64,000 nt of DNA from Candidatus Methylobacter oryzae (GTDB lineage: Bacteria; Pseudomonadota; Gammaproteobacteria; Methylococcales; Methylomonadaceae), in contig NZ_RYFG02000121.1 in assembly GCF_003994235.2 (NCBI RefSeq), positions 272,075-336,074 of the forward strand. Direction: 5' to 3'. Every line of letters starts with the position of its first letter. Position 1 is the stretch's first letter. A program made the position numbers and the translations under genes. Below the pieces are notes generated by a model. The model saw only the letters and a program-made list of their open reading frames with translations, made no database searches and was not told the origin of the DNA. Below are positions 1 through 9,175 of the stretch, piece after piece.

Positions 1-21
1 ATCTTAATGGCATCTTAATAA

Positions 22-2835
22 ATGGAACAGTTTATCCCCGGTCAACGCTGGATTAGTAACACCGAGTCTGAACTCGGCTTAGGTCTTATTCTCGATGTGG
101 CGCACAAGCGGGTCACCGTGCTTTTTTTAGCGTGCGACGAAAAACGTATGTATGCGCAAGATAATGCGCCGTTAACGCGCGTCCGGTTTTCTGTAGGCGA
201 CATTATCGAGTCGATTGATGAAGATAAAGTAACTGTAACCGGTTTAACCGAGCAGGGCGGCTTAATTACGTATATTGGAAAAAACGAGTATGGACAGGAA
301 GTTCAGCTCGATGAAGTGGAACTGAATCATCATATTCAATTTAATAAGCCTCAGGATCGCTTGTTTCTTGGCCAAGTTGATCCCAGTGCTTGGTTTTTAT
401 TGCGCTATGAAACTTGGCGCAGATTGCAGCAACATCAGCAGTCCCCGGTTAAAGGCTTGCTGGGCGGTCGCGCGTCTCTTATTCCGCATCAGTTATTTAT
501 TGCGCATGAGTCGGCTAACCGGTCGGCACCGCGAATCATGCTGGCCGATGAGGTCGGTTTGGGTAAAACTATCGAAGCCGGCCTGATTTTGCACCATCGA
601 TTGATTAACGGCTTGAGTAACCGGGTCTTGATTATCGTGCCGGAAACGTTGTTGCATCAATGGCTGGTCGAAATGCTCCGGCGTTTTAATTTGCGTTTTA
701 GTATCTTTGACGAGGCTCGTTGTCTTAATACTTATGCGGAAGACGATATGCTCGCTGAAGAGGAAACGAAGGATGATGACGAGAATCCGTTTTTAAGCGA
801 ACAATTGATTTTATGTAGTCAGCGCTTTTTCTCCAATTATCCTCGTCGTCAACAACAGGCTATTGACGCAGGTTGGGATATGGTAATCGTCGACGAGGCA
901 CACCATCTGGAATGGAGCGAGCAAGCTCCTAGTGCCGATTACCTGTTTGTCGAGCAATTGGCCCAGGTTTCTCCGAGCTTGATCTTATTGACCGCAACGC
1001 CGGAACAGCTGGGTAAGGAAAGTCATTTCGCAAGGTTAAGGCTGCTCGATCCCGATCGTTTTTACAACTTTGCTGCTTTTGTCGAGGAAGAGCGCCTATT
1101 CGAACCGGTGGCCAACGCGGCTAAGTCCCTGCTTGCCGACAAAACCTTGGATGAAAAGGAGCAACAGCATCTAGTCGAGCTGCTTAAGGATGACAATGTT
1201 GATAGCTTGATAAAAAATCTGAACGATCCGGAAAAATCGGCGGCAGCACGCGATGCGTTGATTAAAGTATTGCTGGATCATCATGGTACCGGGCGGATTT
1301 TATTCCGGAATTCGCGGCAAACGGTACAGGGCTTTCCTGAGCGGGAACGTTATGGATACGCGTTGAGCGGCCGTCCGAATACCGATGATTGGCAGCAAGA
1401 CTTGCGTTATTTATGGCTCGTAGACAAAGTTAAGGAATTGGCCGGACAGAAAGCCTTGGTTATCTGTAAGCAGGCGCAAACTGCAATTGACTTGGAACAA
1501 ACCCTGAAGAATCGCGCCGGTATTGCATCGGCTGTGTTTCATGAAGGGATGAGCATTATCGAGCGCGACCGGGCGGCCGCTTTTTTTGCCGATCCGGAAA
1601 GTGCGGCACGGCTGTTGATTTGTTCCGAAATCGGCAGTGAAGGTAGAAATTTCCAGTTCGTCCATCATTTGATATTAATGGATTTACCGACCAATCCCGA
1701 TTTATTGCAACAGCGTATAGGCCGTCTTGACCGTATAGGGCAAAAACACATTATTCAGATTCATGTGCCTTATCTAGAGCATACCGATAATGAAGTGCTG
1801 TACCGTTGGTATGATGAGGGCCTGAATGCGTTTGCTTGTAACAGTTCATCGGCTCAGCGGGTTGCGGATATTCTGCACGATGAGCTGAGCGCGGTTTTGG
1901 AGAGCAAAACCCCAGCTGATATTGACAGTCTTATTGTCAAAACAAAGACGTTAAGCGTTGAACTTGAAGCGGAAATGCATAATGGCCGCGATCAATTGCT
2001 GGAATTGAACTCTTGCCGCAAGGAGTTGGCCGATCAGCTTATCGATCAGTTGAATGCCTATGAGAAGGAAGGCGTGCTGTGGCCTTATATGGAGGATGTT
2101 TTCGAATGTTACGGCGTGGATACCGAGTTCCATTCGCCGGATTGCTTCATTGTCCGTCCCAGCGACCATTTGCGCGTGTCGCATTTTCCCGGGCTAACCG
2201 AGGATGGCATCACCGTTACCGTTGATCGGCATATTGCGTTGGCGCGGGAAGATATGCAGTTTATGACTTGGGAACATCCGATTGTCACGGCGTCGATGGA
2301 CATGGTGTTGTCCAGCGAAACCGGCAACGCCGCGATCAGTGTGATCAAACACAGCGATCTTAAAGCGGGGCAGTTTTTGCTGGAGTGTTTGTTTATTGCC
2401 GAATGTAGCGCACCTGCCGAGTTACAGATCGGGAGGTTCCTGCCGCATACGCCGATTCGGGTGTTGGTTGATCAAAACGCCAAGGATTTAAGCGCGGATA
2501 TCGATCACCGCGATTTGGTTGAAGCGGGTATCAAGTTTGATAAACATAAGATCATTGCTTTTTTGAGCAGCCAGAGACCGCATCTTGTCAATTTAGTGAG
2601 TGTGGCCGAGCAAAAAGCCAAAGCCGATATGCAGCAATTGGTTGAGCAAGCAACCCAAGCCATGTTGGAATCGCTAAGCAGTGAGATAAAACGCTTGGTC
2701 AGATTGAAAAAAGTAAATCCGACAATCAGAACTGAAGAAATCGAGCAGTTAAAAGATATGACCATGCTTGCGCATGAAAATATCCAGGCTGCGCAATTGA
2801 GGCTGGATGCAGTCAGGTTTTTGATTACCAGTTAA
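22..2835 (+). CDS. rapA: RNA polymerase-associated ATPase RapA (HepA)
   Basis: SWI2/SNF2-family ATPase that binds RNA polymerase and helps recycle it after transcription. The 937-residue length and the order of motifs match enterobacterial RapA almost end to end. The N-terminal Tudor-like region contains PGQRWISNTESELG. The Walker A motif ADEVGLGKT ends near residue 183, the DEAH box VDEAHHL lies near 291-294, LTATPEQLG is motif III, and QRIGRLDRIGQ near 564-574 is motif VI. The C-terminal third carries the RapA-specific region with LAREDMQFMTWEHP. The start lies only 21 bases into the window and fits the family N-terminus, so the gene is complete but its promoter is outside. Confidence 0.97.
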   Translation: MEQFIPGQRWISNTESELGLGLILDVAHKRVTVLFLACDEKRMYAQDNAPLTRVRFSVGDIIESIDEDKVTVTGLTEQGGLITYIGKNEYGQEVQLDEVELNHHIQFNKPQDRLFLGQVDPSAWFLLRYETWRRLQQHQQSPVKGLLGGRASLIPHQLFIAHESANRSAPRIMLADEVGLGKTIEAGLILHHRLINGLSNRVLIIVPETLLHQWLVEMLRRFNLRFSIFDEARCLNTYAEDDMLAEEETKDDDENPFLSEQLILCSQRFFSNYPRRQQQAIDAGWDMVIVDEAHHLEWSEQAPSADYLFVEQLAQVSPSLILLTATPEQLGKESHFARLRLLDPDRFYNFAAFVEEERLFEPVANAAKSLLADKTLDEKEQQHLVELLKDDNVDSLIKNLNDPEKSAAARDALIKVLLDHHGTGRILFRNSRQTVQGFPERERYGYALSGRPNTDDWQQDLRYLWLVDKVKELAGQKALVICKQAQTAIDLEQTLKNRAGIASAVFHEGMSIIERDRAAAFFADPESAARLLICSEIGSEGRNFQFVHHLILMDLPTNPDLLQQRIGRLDRIGQKHIIQIHVPYLEHTDNEVLYRWYDEGLNAFACNSSSAQRVADILHDELSAVLESKTPADIDSLIVKTKTLSVELEAEMHNGRDQLLELNSCRKELADQLIDQLNAYEKEGVLWPYMEDVFECYGVDTEFHSPDCFIVRPSDHLRVSHFPGLTEDGITVTVDRHIALAREDMQFMTWEHPIVTASMDMVLSSETGNAAISVIKHSDLKAGQFLLECLFIAECSAPAELQIGRFLPHTPIRVLVDQNAKDLSADIDHRDLVEAGIKFDKHKIIAFLSSQRPHLVNLVSVAEQKAKADMQQLVEQATQAMLESLSSEIKRLVRLKKVNPTIRTEEIEQLKDMTMLAHENIQAAQLRLDAVRFLITS

Positions 2836-2993
2836 TACAGGGCATTAGCGCAAGTGATATTAAATATTCACCACGAAGTTCTGTATTTTCTTCGTGCTCT
2901 TCGAGTCTTCGTGGTGAGTTTAAACTACTTTTATCGCTTGAATTAAGTACGACCGTTCGCAAGCCATAGCAAATCAACCAAATCAAATAACTT
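2836..2993. repeat. Intergenic palindromic repeat
   Basis: The gap between rapA and the CvfB-like gene holds an imperfect inverted repeat. Arms caccacgaag (2869-2878) and cttcgtggtg (2907-2916) flank an inner run of cttcgtgctcttcg type sequence. A related palindrome occurs near 46378-46440, so this is a dispersed element. It may act as a weak terminator after rapA, but there is no clear T-run. Confidence 0.6.
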
Positions 2994-3839
2994 ATGATAA
3001 GAATCGGCAAAATAAATAAGCTGAAAGTTGTAAAACAACAAGGCGCTAATGTTTATCTGGATGATGGAGTTTCGGCAAAGGTACTGTTGGCGGACAGAAA
3101 GTTGCCCGCAAACTGCCAAGTTGGCGATACGCTCGATGTATTTGTTTACGTGGATTCAGAAGGCCATTTGGCGGCCACTACAAAGAAACCATTGGCTCAG
3201 GTGGATGATATAGCTTGGCTAAAGGTAGTGTCGCTTAATTATGTCGGCGCGTTTCTGGATTGGGGCCTGCCTAAAGATTTGCTGGTCCCTTTTAGTGAAC
3301 AACATCATGAGATGGAAGTAGGGCGGTCTTACTTAGTCAAGGTGTTTCTTGACGATCAAAGCCGCATTGCGGCAACCACCAAAATAGATAAATTGCTCAG
3401 CGACGAAGGCGGTGACTTTGAAGCCGGCCAAAAAGTTTCATTGATTATTGCCGACAAATCCGACCTGGGCGTTAAAGCTATCATCAACAATAGCTACTGG
3501 GGTATGTTGTATCAGAACGAATTGTTCCAGCCGGTCAGCAAAGGCCAGAAGCTGGACGGTTATATTAAGCAAATACGGGACGACGGTAAAATTGATCTTA
3601 GCTTACATCAGCCGGGATACGGCAAGGTCGTTTCGCTGACCGACAAAATTTTGGCTAAGCTGGAAGCCAATAACGGGGTCTTGATGCTAAGCGATAAAAG
3701 CCCGCCGGAAGACATTTATGCCGCGTTCGGGGTTAGTAAAAAAGTATTTAAACAGGCAATCGGCGCACTCTACAAACAGCAATTAATCATAATTGATAAA
3801 AGTGGAATAAAGCTGGCCAATAGCTTGGATCGCAAATAG
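2994..3839 (+). CDS. cvfB: CvfB-like S1 RNA-binding protein
   Basis: This 281-residue protein resembles the CvfB/YitL family: three S1-like OB domains followed by a small winged helix. It begins IRIGKINKLKVVKQQGANVYL, the usual first S1 repeat. A second S1 unit lies near 70-135 (LDWGLPKDLLVPFSEQ) and a third near 145-205 (NSYWGMLYQNELF). The C-terminal 65 residues, with PPEDIYAAFGVSKKVFKQAIG, match the winged-helix part. The family is linked to RNA binding and virulence-factor expression in Firmicutes. Its role here is unknown. It stands alone between repeats and an unrelated secreted protein. Confidence 0.82.
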   Translation: MIRIGKINKLKVVKQQGANVYLDDGVSAKVLLADRKLPANCQVGDTLDVFVYVDSEGHLAATTKKPLAQVDDIAWLKVVSLNYVGAFLDWGLPKDLLVPFSEQHHEMEVGRSYLVKVFLDDQSRIAATTKIDKLLSDEGGDFEAGQKVSLIIADKSDLGVKAIINNSYWGMLYQNELFQPVSKGQKLDGYIKQIRDDGKIDLSLHQPGYGKVVSLTDKILAKLEANNGVLMLSDKSPPEDIYAAFGVSKKVFKQAIGALYKQQLIIIDKSGIKLANSLDRK

Positions 3840-4032
3840 AAGATGGCTTTGAACGTAAGAATTGCGGACATCATTGCCGAATATTCACTGCCTGAGACTA
3901 AAGTTTGGCGGGCAATAGCCGACTAATACTTAACATTGACTATGCCTTCGTATCGAGCATTAAACAATAAACTTGTTGCGTTTGGCTCTACTGAATACGT
4001 TAAATCGTGATAATTAAAACAGGAGATTAATC

Positions 4033-4719
4033 ATGACTACTTTTAAATCTTGGTTGCTTGCGTTATCGCTGGTAACTTTTAGTCTGATGACCAATGTGGC
4101 AACGGCCGCCGCAATAAAAGTCTCAGTCAGTTTTCCGAAAGGCAGTGCGGGCGAAAAAATTGCAAAAACATTGCCCACTTCTACCAAAATTTCACCTTGC
4201 AACGATATTACAAAAACCGATGCCGTAACATTTACGGCAGTCTATGACGCAACAAATCCTGCTTCTACTACGGCTGCACCGCTATCTCCTTTGGATCTTC
4301 ACCTGTTTTTTTATAATCCCGATGCCGTTAACGGAGCCAATAAATTTTATTCGATCAGCAAGGGGCTTATAGGTGCAACGACGACCGGGGTTTCCGTAAC
4401 AGCTTATGCTGATGCGGCCGCCATTCAAGCTGCTATGACGGGAGGCACACTAATTCCCTATTTGGCTGGAGCTAATAATTTCAATACGGCTTCATTTACA
4501 GAAGTTGTATTTGGTTCGTCTATTCGTTTGGATGTCGCAGGAGGAGGTGTTGGTACCGGACTAAATACAGGCACATGGCAATTGATCGGCATTTTGGCCG
4601 ACTCTGCTACAGTTGATTTTACAGACCCTGCTACATGGACTGCTTGGGATGTTGTAACCGTGATGTTTGGTATGCCTTGGAAAGGCACTGCGGCAACAAC
4701 GCTGGAAACTTGCCAATAA
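4033..4719 (+). CDS. Secreted protein of unknown function
   Basis: No family recognised. The 228-residue product starts with a clear signal peptide: charged MTTFKSW, then a hydrophobic stretch ending in NVATAAA near residue 27. The mature part is rich in Thr, Ala, Gly and Asn and looks like a beta-rich extracytoplasmic protein. It has two cysteines, one in SPCND and one two residues from the end (TCQ), which could form a disulfide. A good ribosome site (aggag, 4021-4025) precedes the ATG. The gene is monocistronic, with about 190 bp upstream and 150 bp downstream free of genes. It could be a fimbrial or surface subunit, but nothing proves that. Confidence 0.75.
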   Translation: MTTFKSWLLALSLVTFSLMTNVATAAAIKVSVSFPKGSAGEKIAKTLPTSTKISPCNDITKTDAVTFTAVYDATNPASTTAAPLSPLDLHLFFYNPDAVNGANKFYSISKGLIGATTTGVSVTAYADAAAIQAAMTGGTLIPYLAGANNFNTASFTEVVFGSSIRLDVAGGGVGTGLNTGTWQLIGILADSATVDFTDPATWTAWDVVTVMFGMPWKGTAATTLETCQ

Positions 4720-4871
4720 CAAGTTGTTGAAATTGTTTGGTGGGCATTCTATCTATTTCCCGCCATCCCATAGCATTCACATGGAGGTCGAGTATTTAAA
4801 GTAGGTGTATTATGTGATTGTGTGGATTAGATACTAAGACATGAAAGCCCATCCGTGGAATTGGAAACTAT

Positions 4872-5978
4872 ATGGCTAAATTCAAAACACATTACGACAG
4901 CTTAAACGTATCGCGTAATGCACCTGTAAGCGTTATCAAAGCCGCTTATAAAGCCCTTTCCCAAAAGTATCATCCGGATAAATACGCAGGCGGGCATGAT
5001 GAAGCGTTACGGATAATGAAAACTATCAACAGCGCTTACGCAGTTTTATCGGATTCCAACAAAAGATCCGAACATGATCAATGGATAGAAAAGCAGGAAA
5101 GGGCGCAAGCGCTTAATGAAGCGCAGCGCATAATGCAAATTGTCTCAAAAAGTTATGCCACACCGTCAGCGGCAGAGGTAGCGCTTAAAAGAAGTTCCTT
5201 CTCTCTCTTTTTGGCAACAATCAATAAATTTTGGAAAAGTATCTGCTCGCTTGTGGACAAGATACAGCTTTTCATTATTCATACCTTAAAAAAACCAAAC
5301 CGAATTTTTTGGATTGCTAGCATTATCGGTATCGTGCTTGTGGTAAGCATCTTTTACGTGCCTGGGTTCAAATCAACGGCAGTAATGGCTCCCCCTGTTA
5401 ATCAACAAGATATTGCCGAGATTATGAAAAAGGCCGCGAAGTTTGGTAGAGAAGGTCAAGTGCAGAAAGCACTATCGCTCTATTTGCAGTTGGCGAAACA
5501 GGGAAATGCAGACGCACAGTTTAATGCCGGCTTGATATATGCGAATGGGCAAGGCATTGCCAAAGATGATGAACAAGCGCTTGAGTGGTTTGACAAGGCC
5601 GCTAAACAAGGACACAGAGAAGCGCAAACAAAGCTGGGTTTTATGTATGCGACTGGAAAAGGTGTAGCGCAGAATTATAATCTGGCCGTTTATTGGTGTT
5701 ATAAGGCGGCTGAACAGGGCGATGTTATTGCCCAATATAATCTGGGCATGATGTATTTAAAAGGACAGGGCGTGGTGAAGGATAACAGTCTAGCCGTTGC
5801 CTGGCTCAGCAAAGCCGCTGCACAGGGAGACGCTCGAGCTCAATACAGTTTGGGCGATATGTATGCCAATGGCGTAGGGGTGGCAAAGGATAATATGCAA
5901 GCATTGAGTCTGTACCGTAAAGCTGCAAAGCAGGGTTTGGAGGAAGCGGCCGCGGTTTTGAGACAGTTGGAACGATAA
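4872..5978 (+). CDS. J-domain membrane protein with Sel1 repeats
   Basis: The 368-residue protein has an N-terminal J domain (residues about 5-67) with the catalytic HPD in KYHPDKYAGG, which stimulates the ATPase of a DnaK partner. A single transmembrane helix follows near 145-165 (FWIASIIGIVLVVSIFYV). The C-terminal half holds four to five Sel1-type tetratricopeptide repeats of about 36 residues, each with a motif like AQYNLGMMYLKGQGV. The J domain should face the cytoplasm and the Sel1 array the periplasm, or both may be cytoplasmic if the helix is a hairpin. A client-recruiting co-chaperone or scaffold role is inferred. The gene is monocistronic and converges on the GGDEF/EAL gene. Confidence 0.88.
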   Translation: MAKFKTHYDSLNVSRNAPVSVIKAAYKALSQKYHPDKYAGGHDEALRIMKTINSAYAVLSDSNKRSEHDQWIEKQERAQALNEAQRIMQIVSKSYATPSAAEVALKRSSFSLFLATINKFWKSICSLVDKIQLFIIHTLKKPNRIFWIASIIGIVLVVSIFYVPGFKSTAVMAPPVNQQDIAEIMKKAAKFGREGQVQKALSLYLQLAKQGNADAQFNAGLIYANGQGIAKDDEQALEWFDKAAKQGHREAQTKLGFMYATGKGVAQNYNLAVYWCYKAAEQGDVIAQYNLGMMYLKGQGVVKDNSLAVAWLSKAAAQGDARAQYSLGDMYANGVGVAKDNMQALSLYRKAAKQGLEEAAAVLRQLER

Positions 5979-6042
5979 GTTTTGCGTTATTGGCAAGAAA
6001 ACTACATGAGCTTAGTCGGTGAGTGATACCGTAATATTTAAA

Positions 6043-8229
6043 TCAAATCTTCAAAGCTAGCCGCATTTCAGGCAGCGGCATGCTGATGTGATAGCCTTGG
6101 GCGAAATTGATGCCCATATCCTTAAGAGCCTCCCAAATTTCTTGATTCTCGACAAATTCGGCGATAGTAAGAATATCCAGATCCTGGCATAGCCGGGATA
6201 AATTACGCACCAAAGCGTAATCCACTTTAGAGGTCAGAATATTGCGAACAAAGGCGCCATCGATTTTGACATATTCAAAGCGTAATTCACGCAAATAATG
6301 AAACGAGTTATAACCGGTGCCGAAATCGTCCAAAGCGAAAGCAAAACCTTTCCGGCGCAGATTGGTCAGGAAACGGCGCATATTGGTCATATCGCCGATC
6401 GCATCACGTTCAAGTAATTCAAATACAATACTTTCAGGAGGAAGTTGCAGTTCCTGACAAAGATCTTCCGCATAGCCTAAAATACCGCGCCCTTGAATTT
6501 CTTGTACCGATAAATTGATAAAGATCTTCGCATTCGATTCCGGAAGATTAGCATCGATACAAGCGCGTTTTGCAGCAAAAGAATTATTAATCATTGCGAG
6601 GTCTAGCTCTCGCGCCAAGCCATATTTTTCAATCGTTTCGATAAATGTCGCCGCCGAAGTTGTCTCTCCTGTCGGTGCTTTAAGCCGGGCCAGCGTTTCA
6701 AAGGCATAGAGTTCGCCGGTTTGACAGTTAACAATCGATTGATAGTAAGGAATAATACGCTTTTCTTTTAATGCCTCGCGCAGATTTTCCGCATTATCCC
6801 GCGTTTCACGAATACTGACGCGTTGCTCCGCTGAGTTAAAGGTACAGACACTGTTTTTGCCTATGTCTTTAGCTTTATACATGGCAAGATCGACGCCTTC
6901 CAGCAAATTATCGATAGTTACTCCATTAATGGGATAACTGCTCACGCCTATCGAAACGGTCAAATGAAATTGATTGCCTTGTGCTGACGATAGTGCCATT
7001 TCCCTTAGCGCACGGCCTATATTTTCAGCCACTATCCGCGCGCCGTTGGGATCGGTTTCGGTCAGGATAATCGCAAACTCGTCTCCGCCGACACGAGCGC
7101 ATAAATCGCCTTTACGCGTATGCTCAAGTAAAACGGTGGCGACGGCGCACAGCGCCGTATCGCCAGTGGGATGGCCATAGGAATCGTTAATGTCTTTAAA
7201 GTCGTCCAGATCAAGCATGAGTACGCTAAACTCATGATGATGACGCTCGGAACGCCCGATTTCATAATGTAAAAGATCGTTAAATTGCCGGCGGTTATGC
7301 AGCCCGGTCAGCGGGTCATGCGCCGCATAGTATTCCAGTTCTAAAAGCGTGCGCGATAGGACCTTGCTGGAGCCTACAACCATGACCATGACTGCGAGTA
7401 TGGCGCGAATGACGCTGGCTTCTTGTGCGGATAGTGTGCTTTCTGCTGCGTAAGCAACGCCTAATAAACCCGCTAAATTGGGTGAATGATCGGCTACGGG
7501 GACGCTAATCATACGGATATCTAAAGCGGTCTTGATTTCGGCTCCGCAATGGATATGAAACTCTTCAATATCCAGCGGCGCGTCGGAAGGCAGGCCAATG
7601 CTTTGAAGCATTTGTTTGCTTAATATGCCACGGGCTTGCGAACGTATCTCATCCGAGCATGCGCCAAGATAGTACAAGTAGAGCGATAAGCCATTTTCCT
7701 CCGCAAACGCGATGTAAAAAAAGTTGAACGGAAAAATGGAATAAAAATCCGCCAGAATTTCCTGTACAAACTCTTTCCACTGGGAGATATGTTCGTGCGA
7801 CAGGATAATGCGCTCTAACACCCGGCTTTGCCGCTCCAACAAGTCCTTTTCAATCAAAACAGATGATAGTTCAAGCAATGTCTGATTAAATTCAATCATC
7901 AGATCTTGGATGTGTTGATTGGTAGATGCCCATTGATCATTGTATTGCGGAAATAATAAGTCGAGGCTTTTATCCAATCGGGTGCAGGTATTGATAATGT
8001 GGGTAATTGTTGGGATCAGGGCAATCATGGCTGCGGAGTCGTTTGCCGCCATGGTCGACATAGTTGTTAACAATTTACTGATAACCTCTTGGCGCATGTT
8101 CTGGTTAAGTTCGGACAAACTTGTAGCATAGCGCTGGGCACGTGACTGGTTTTCTAAGATTCCGGCAATTTGGCTGATGACCTTAAGGCGCAAAGTCTCC
8201 AAATGAGTTGGTTGCGATAAACTATTCAT
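6043..8229 (-). CDS. GGDEF/EAL cyclic-di-GMP protein
   Basis: Bifunctional cyclic-di-GMP enzyme candidate of 728 residues. The N-terminal 300 residues lack membrane helices and look like a helical plus GAF-like sensor. The GGDEF domain (about 310-470) has an intact GGDEF and an inhibitory-site RKGD five residues before it. The EAL domain (about 485-725) has ETL in place of EAL but keeps the metal-binding Glu, plus DDFGTGYNSF, VKIDGAF and AQGYHISMPL, so phosphodiesterase activity is plausible. A strong ribosome site (aaggaaga) precedes the ATG. The gene begins 2 bp after the stop of the di-iron protein gene, so the two are cotranscribed and the upstream protein may supply the sensory input. 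Confidence 0.93.
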   Translation of the reverse strand: MNSLSQPTHLETLRLKVISQIAGILENQSRAQRYATSLSELNQNMRQEVISKLLTTMSTMAANDSAAMIALIPTITHIINTCTRLDKSLDLLFPQYNDQWASTNQHIQDLMIEFNQTLLELSSVLIEKDLLERQSRVLERIILSHEHISQWKEFVQEILADFYSIFPFNFFYIAFAEENGLSLYLYYLGACSDEIRSQARGILSKQMLQSIGLPSDAPLDIEEFHIHCGAEIKTALDIRMISVPVADHSPNLAGLLGVAYAAESTLSAQEASVIRAILAVMVMVVGSSKVLSRTLLELEYYAAHDPLTGLHNRRQFNDLLHYEIGRSERHHHEFSVLMLDLDDFKDINDSYGHPTGDTALCAVATVLLEHTRKGDLCARVGGDEFAIILTETDPNGARIVAENIGRALREMALSSAQGNQFHLTVSIGVSSYPINGVTIDNLLEGVDLAMYKAKDIGKNSVCTFNSAEQRVSIRETRDNAENLREALKEKRIIPYYQSIVNCQTGELYAFETLARLKAPTGETTSAATFIETIEKYGLARELDLAMINNSFAAKRACIDANLPESNAKIFINLSVQEIQGRGILGYAEDLCQELQLPPESIVFELLERDAIGDMTNMRRFLTNLRRKGFAFALDDFGTGYNSFHYLRELRFEYVKIDGAFVRNILTSKVDYALVRNLSRLCQDLDILTIAEFVENQEIWEALKDMGINFAQGYHISMPLPEMRLALKI

Positions 8230-8231
8230 GC

Positions 8232-9002
8232 TTAATCTTCCTTTGAAAAGCGCCCACCTGATTGCATTAAATCAATGCCGCATTTTAAGTTTTTGAGCCA
8301 GCTTAGAAAATCTTGTACCGCATTACCTCGGTAAACAGGTCCATGCTGCGGAGCGATCATGGCGATATCCAAGTCGGCAATAGTATCTAGCCAACAGCGT
8401 ATTGCTTTATTAGAGCACATGTAACGCCGGTGGAATCCGTCGATATAGGGAATATGAGCAGAGAAGTCGTCTACGAAAGCTTCGTTTTTATCACTAGGCA
8501 ACATTGCTGCGCCAATATCGCCAGTGAATAGAATTTTAGAAATAGGATCATATACATTAATTTGCCCTTCGGAGTGTAGAAAATGGGCAGGTACGATTTT
8601 TAGTTTGAAATCGGGCGATGGTTCACAGTCCATGCCTTCGTTGGGTACGCCGATAAACCGGGCCATATCCTTTAAGCCGTAATGAGGTAAAAAGCGTATC
8701 CAAATGCTGGACACATAAACTGGCGAGTGGCACAGTTCCAACCAAGTCGACAGGCCTCCAACGATGTCAGGGTCTTGATGAGACAGGAAAATAGCTTTGA
8801 TTTGTTCTGGTCCTACGTAACGCAGCATCTCCGCCAGAACGCGGGGCATTACTCCAAAACCGCCTGGATCGAGCAATACCCCGTCATTATGATGCGTGAT
8901 CAAATATTGATTGGAACGTACCCCGTCTTCTTCGCCCGGTTCACTTTCATTAAGTAAAATGAAGCGATGATTGGCGGATTCAAACAATTTAATGTTACGC
9001 AT
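8232..9002 (-). CDS. Oxygen-binding di-iron type MBL-fold protein
   Basis: A 256-residue metallo-beta-lactamase fold protein. The metal motif reads SHQDPDIVGG (H-x-D-x-D), followed by a His in HFLHSEGQ, an Asp in FTGDIGAAM and a His in PQHGPVYRG. This is the ligand pattern of flavodi-iron-like and ODP (oxygen-binding di-iron) proteins rather than of beta-lactamases. There is no flavodoxin domain, which favours ODP. In other bacteria ODP senses oxygen and passes the signal to chemotaxis or cyclic-di-GMP proteins. Here it is the first gene of an operon with a GGDEF/EAL protein. An aaggaaaat ribosome site lies just before the ATG. Confidence 0.85.
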   Translation of the reverse strand: MRNIKLFESANHRFILLNESEPGEEDGVRSNQYLITHHNDGVLLDPGGFGVMPRVLAEMLRYVGPEQIKAIFLSHQDPDIVGGLSTWLELCHSPVYVSSIWIRFLPHYGLKDMARFIGVPNEGMDCEPSPDFKLKIVPAHFLHSEGQINVYDPISKILFTGDIGAAMLPSDKNEAFVDDFSAHIPYIDGFHRRYMCSNKAIRCWLDTIADLDIAMIAPQHGPVYRGNAVQDFLSWLKNLKCGIDLMQSGGRFSKED

Positions 9003-9175
9003 ATTTTCCTTAATTTTTTGCTGGGTTAGAACTTTATATTTTCCCTAGTTTACTTCAGGTTATTTAAGAAAGTATAGAATCTTTTTAATGCGTAATCAGT
9101 TTAAAAAATGTTGTATTGAAGTAAAAATTTATAAGCAAAGAACAGTTATTGAACGGCAAATAGGTATGGTATTTA

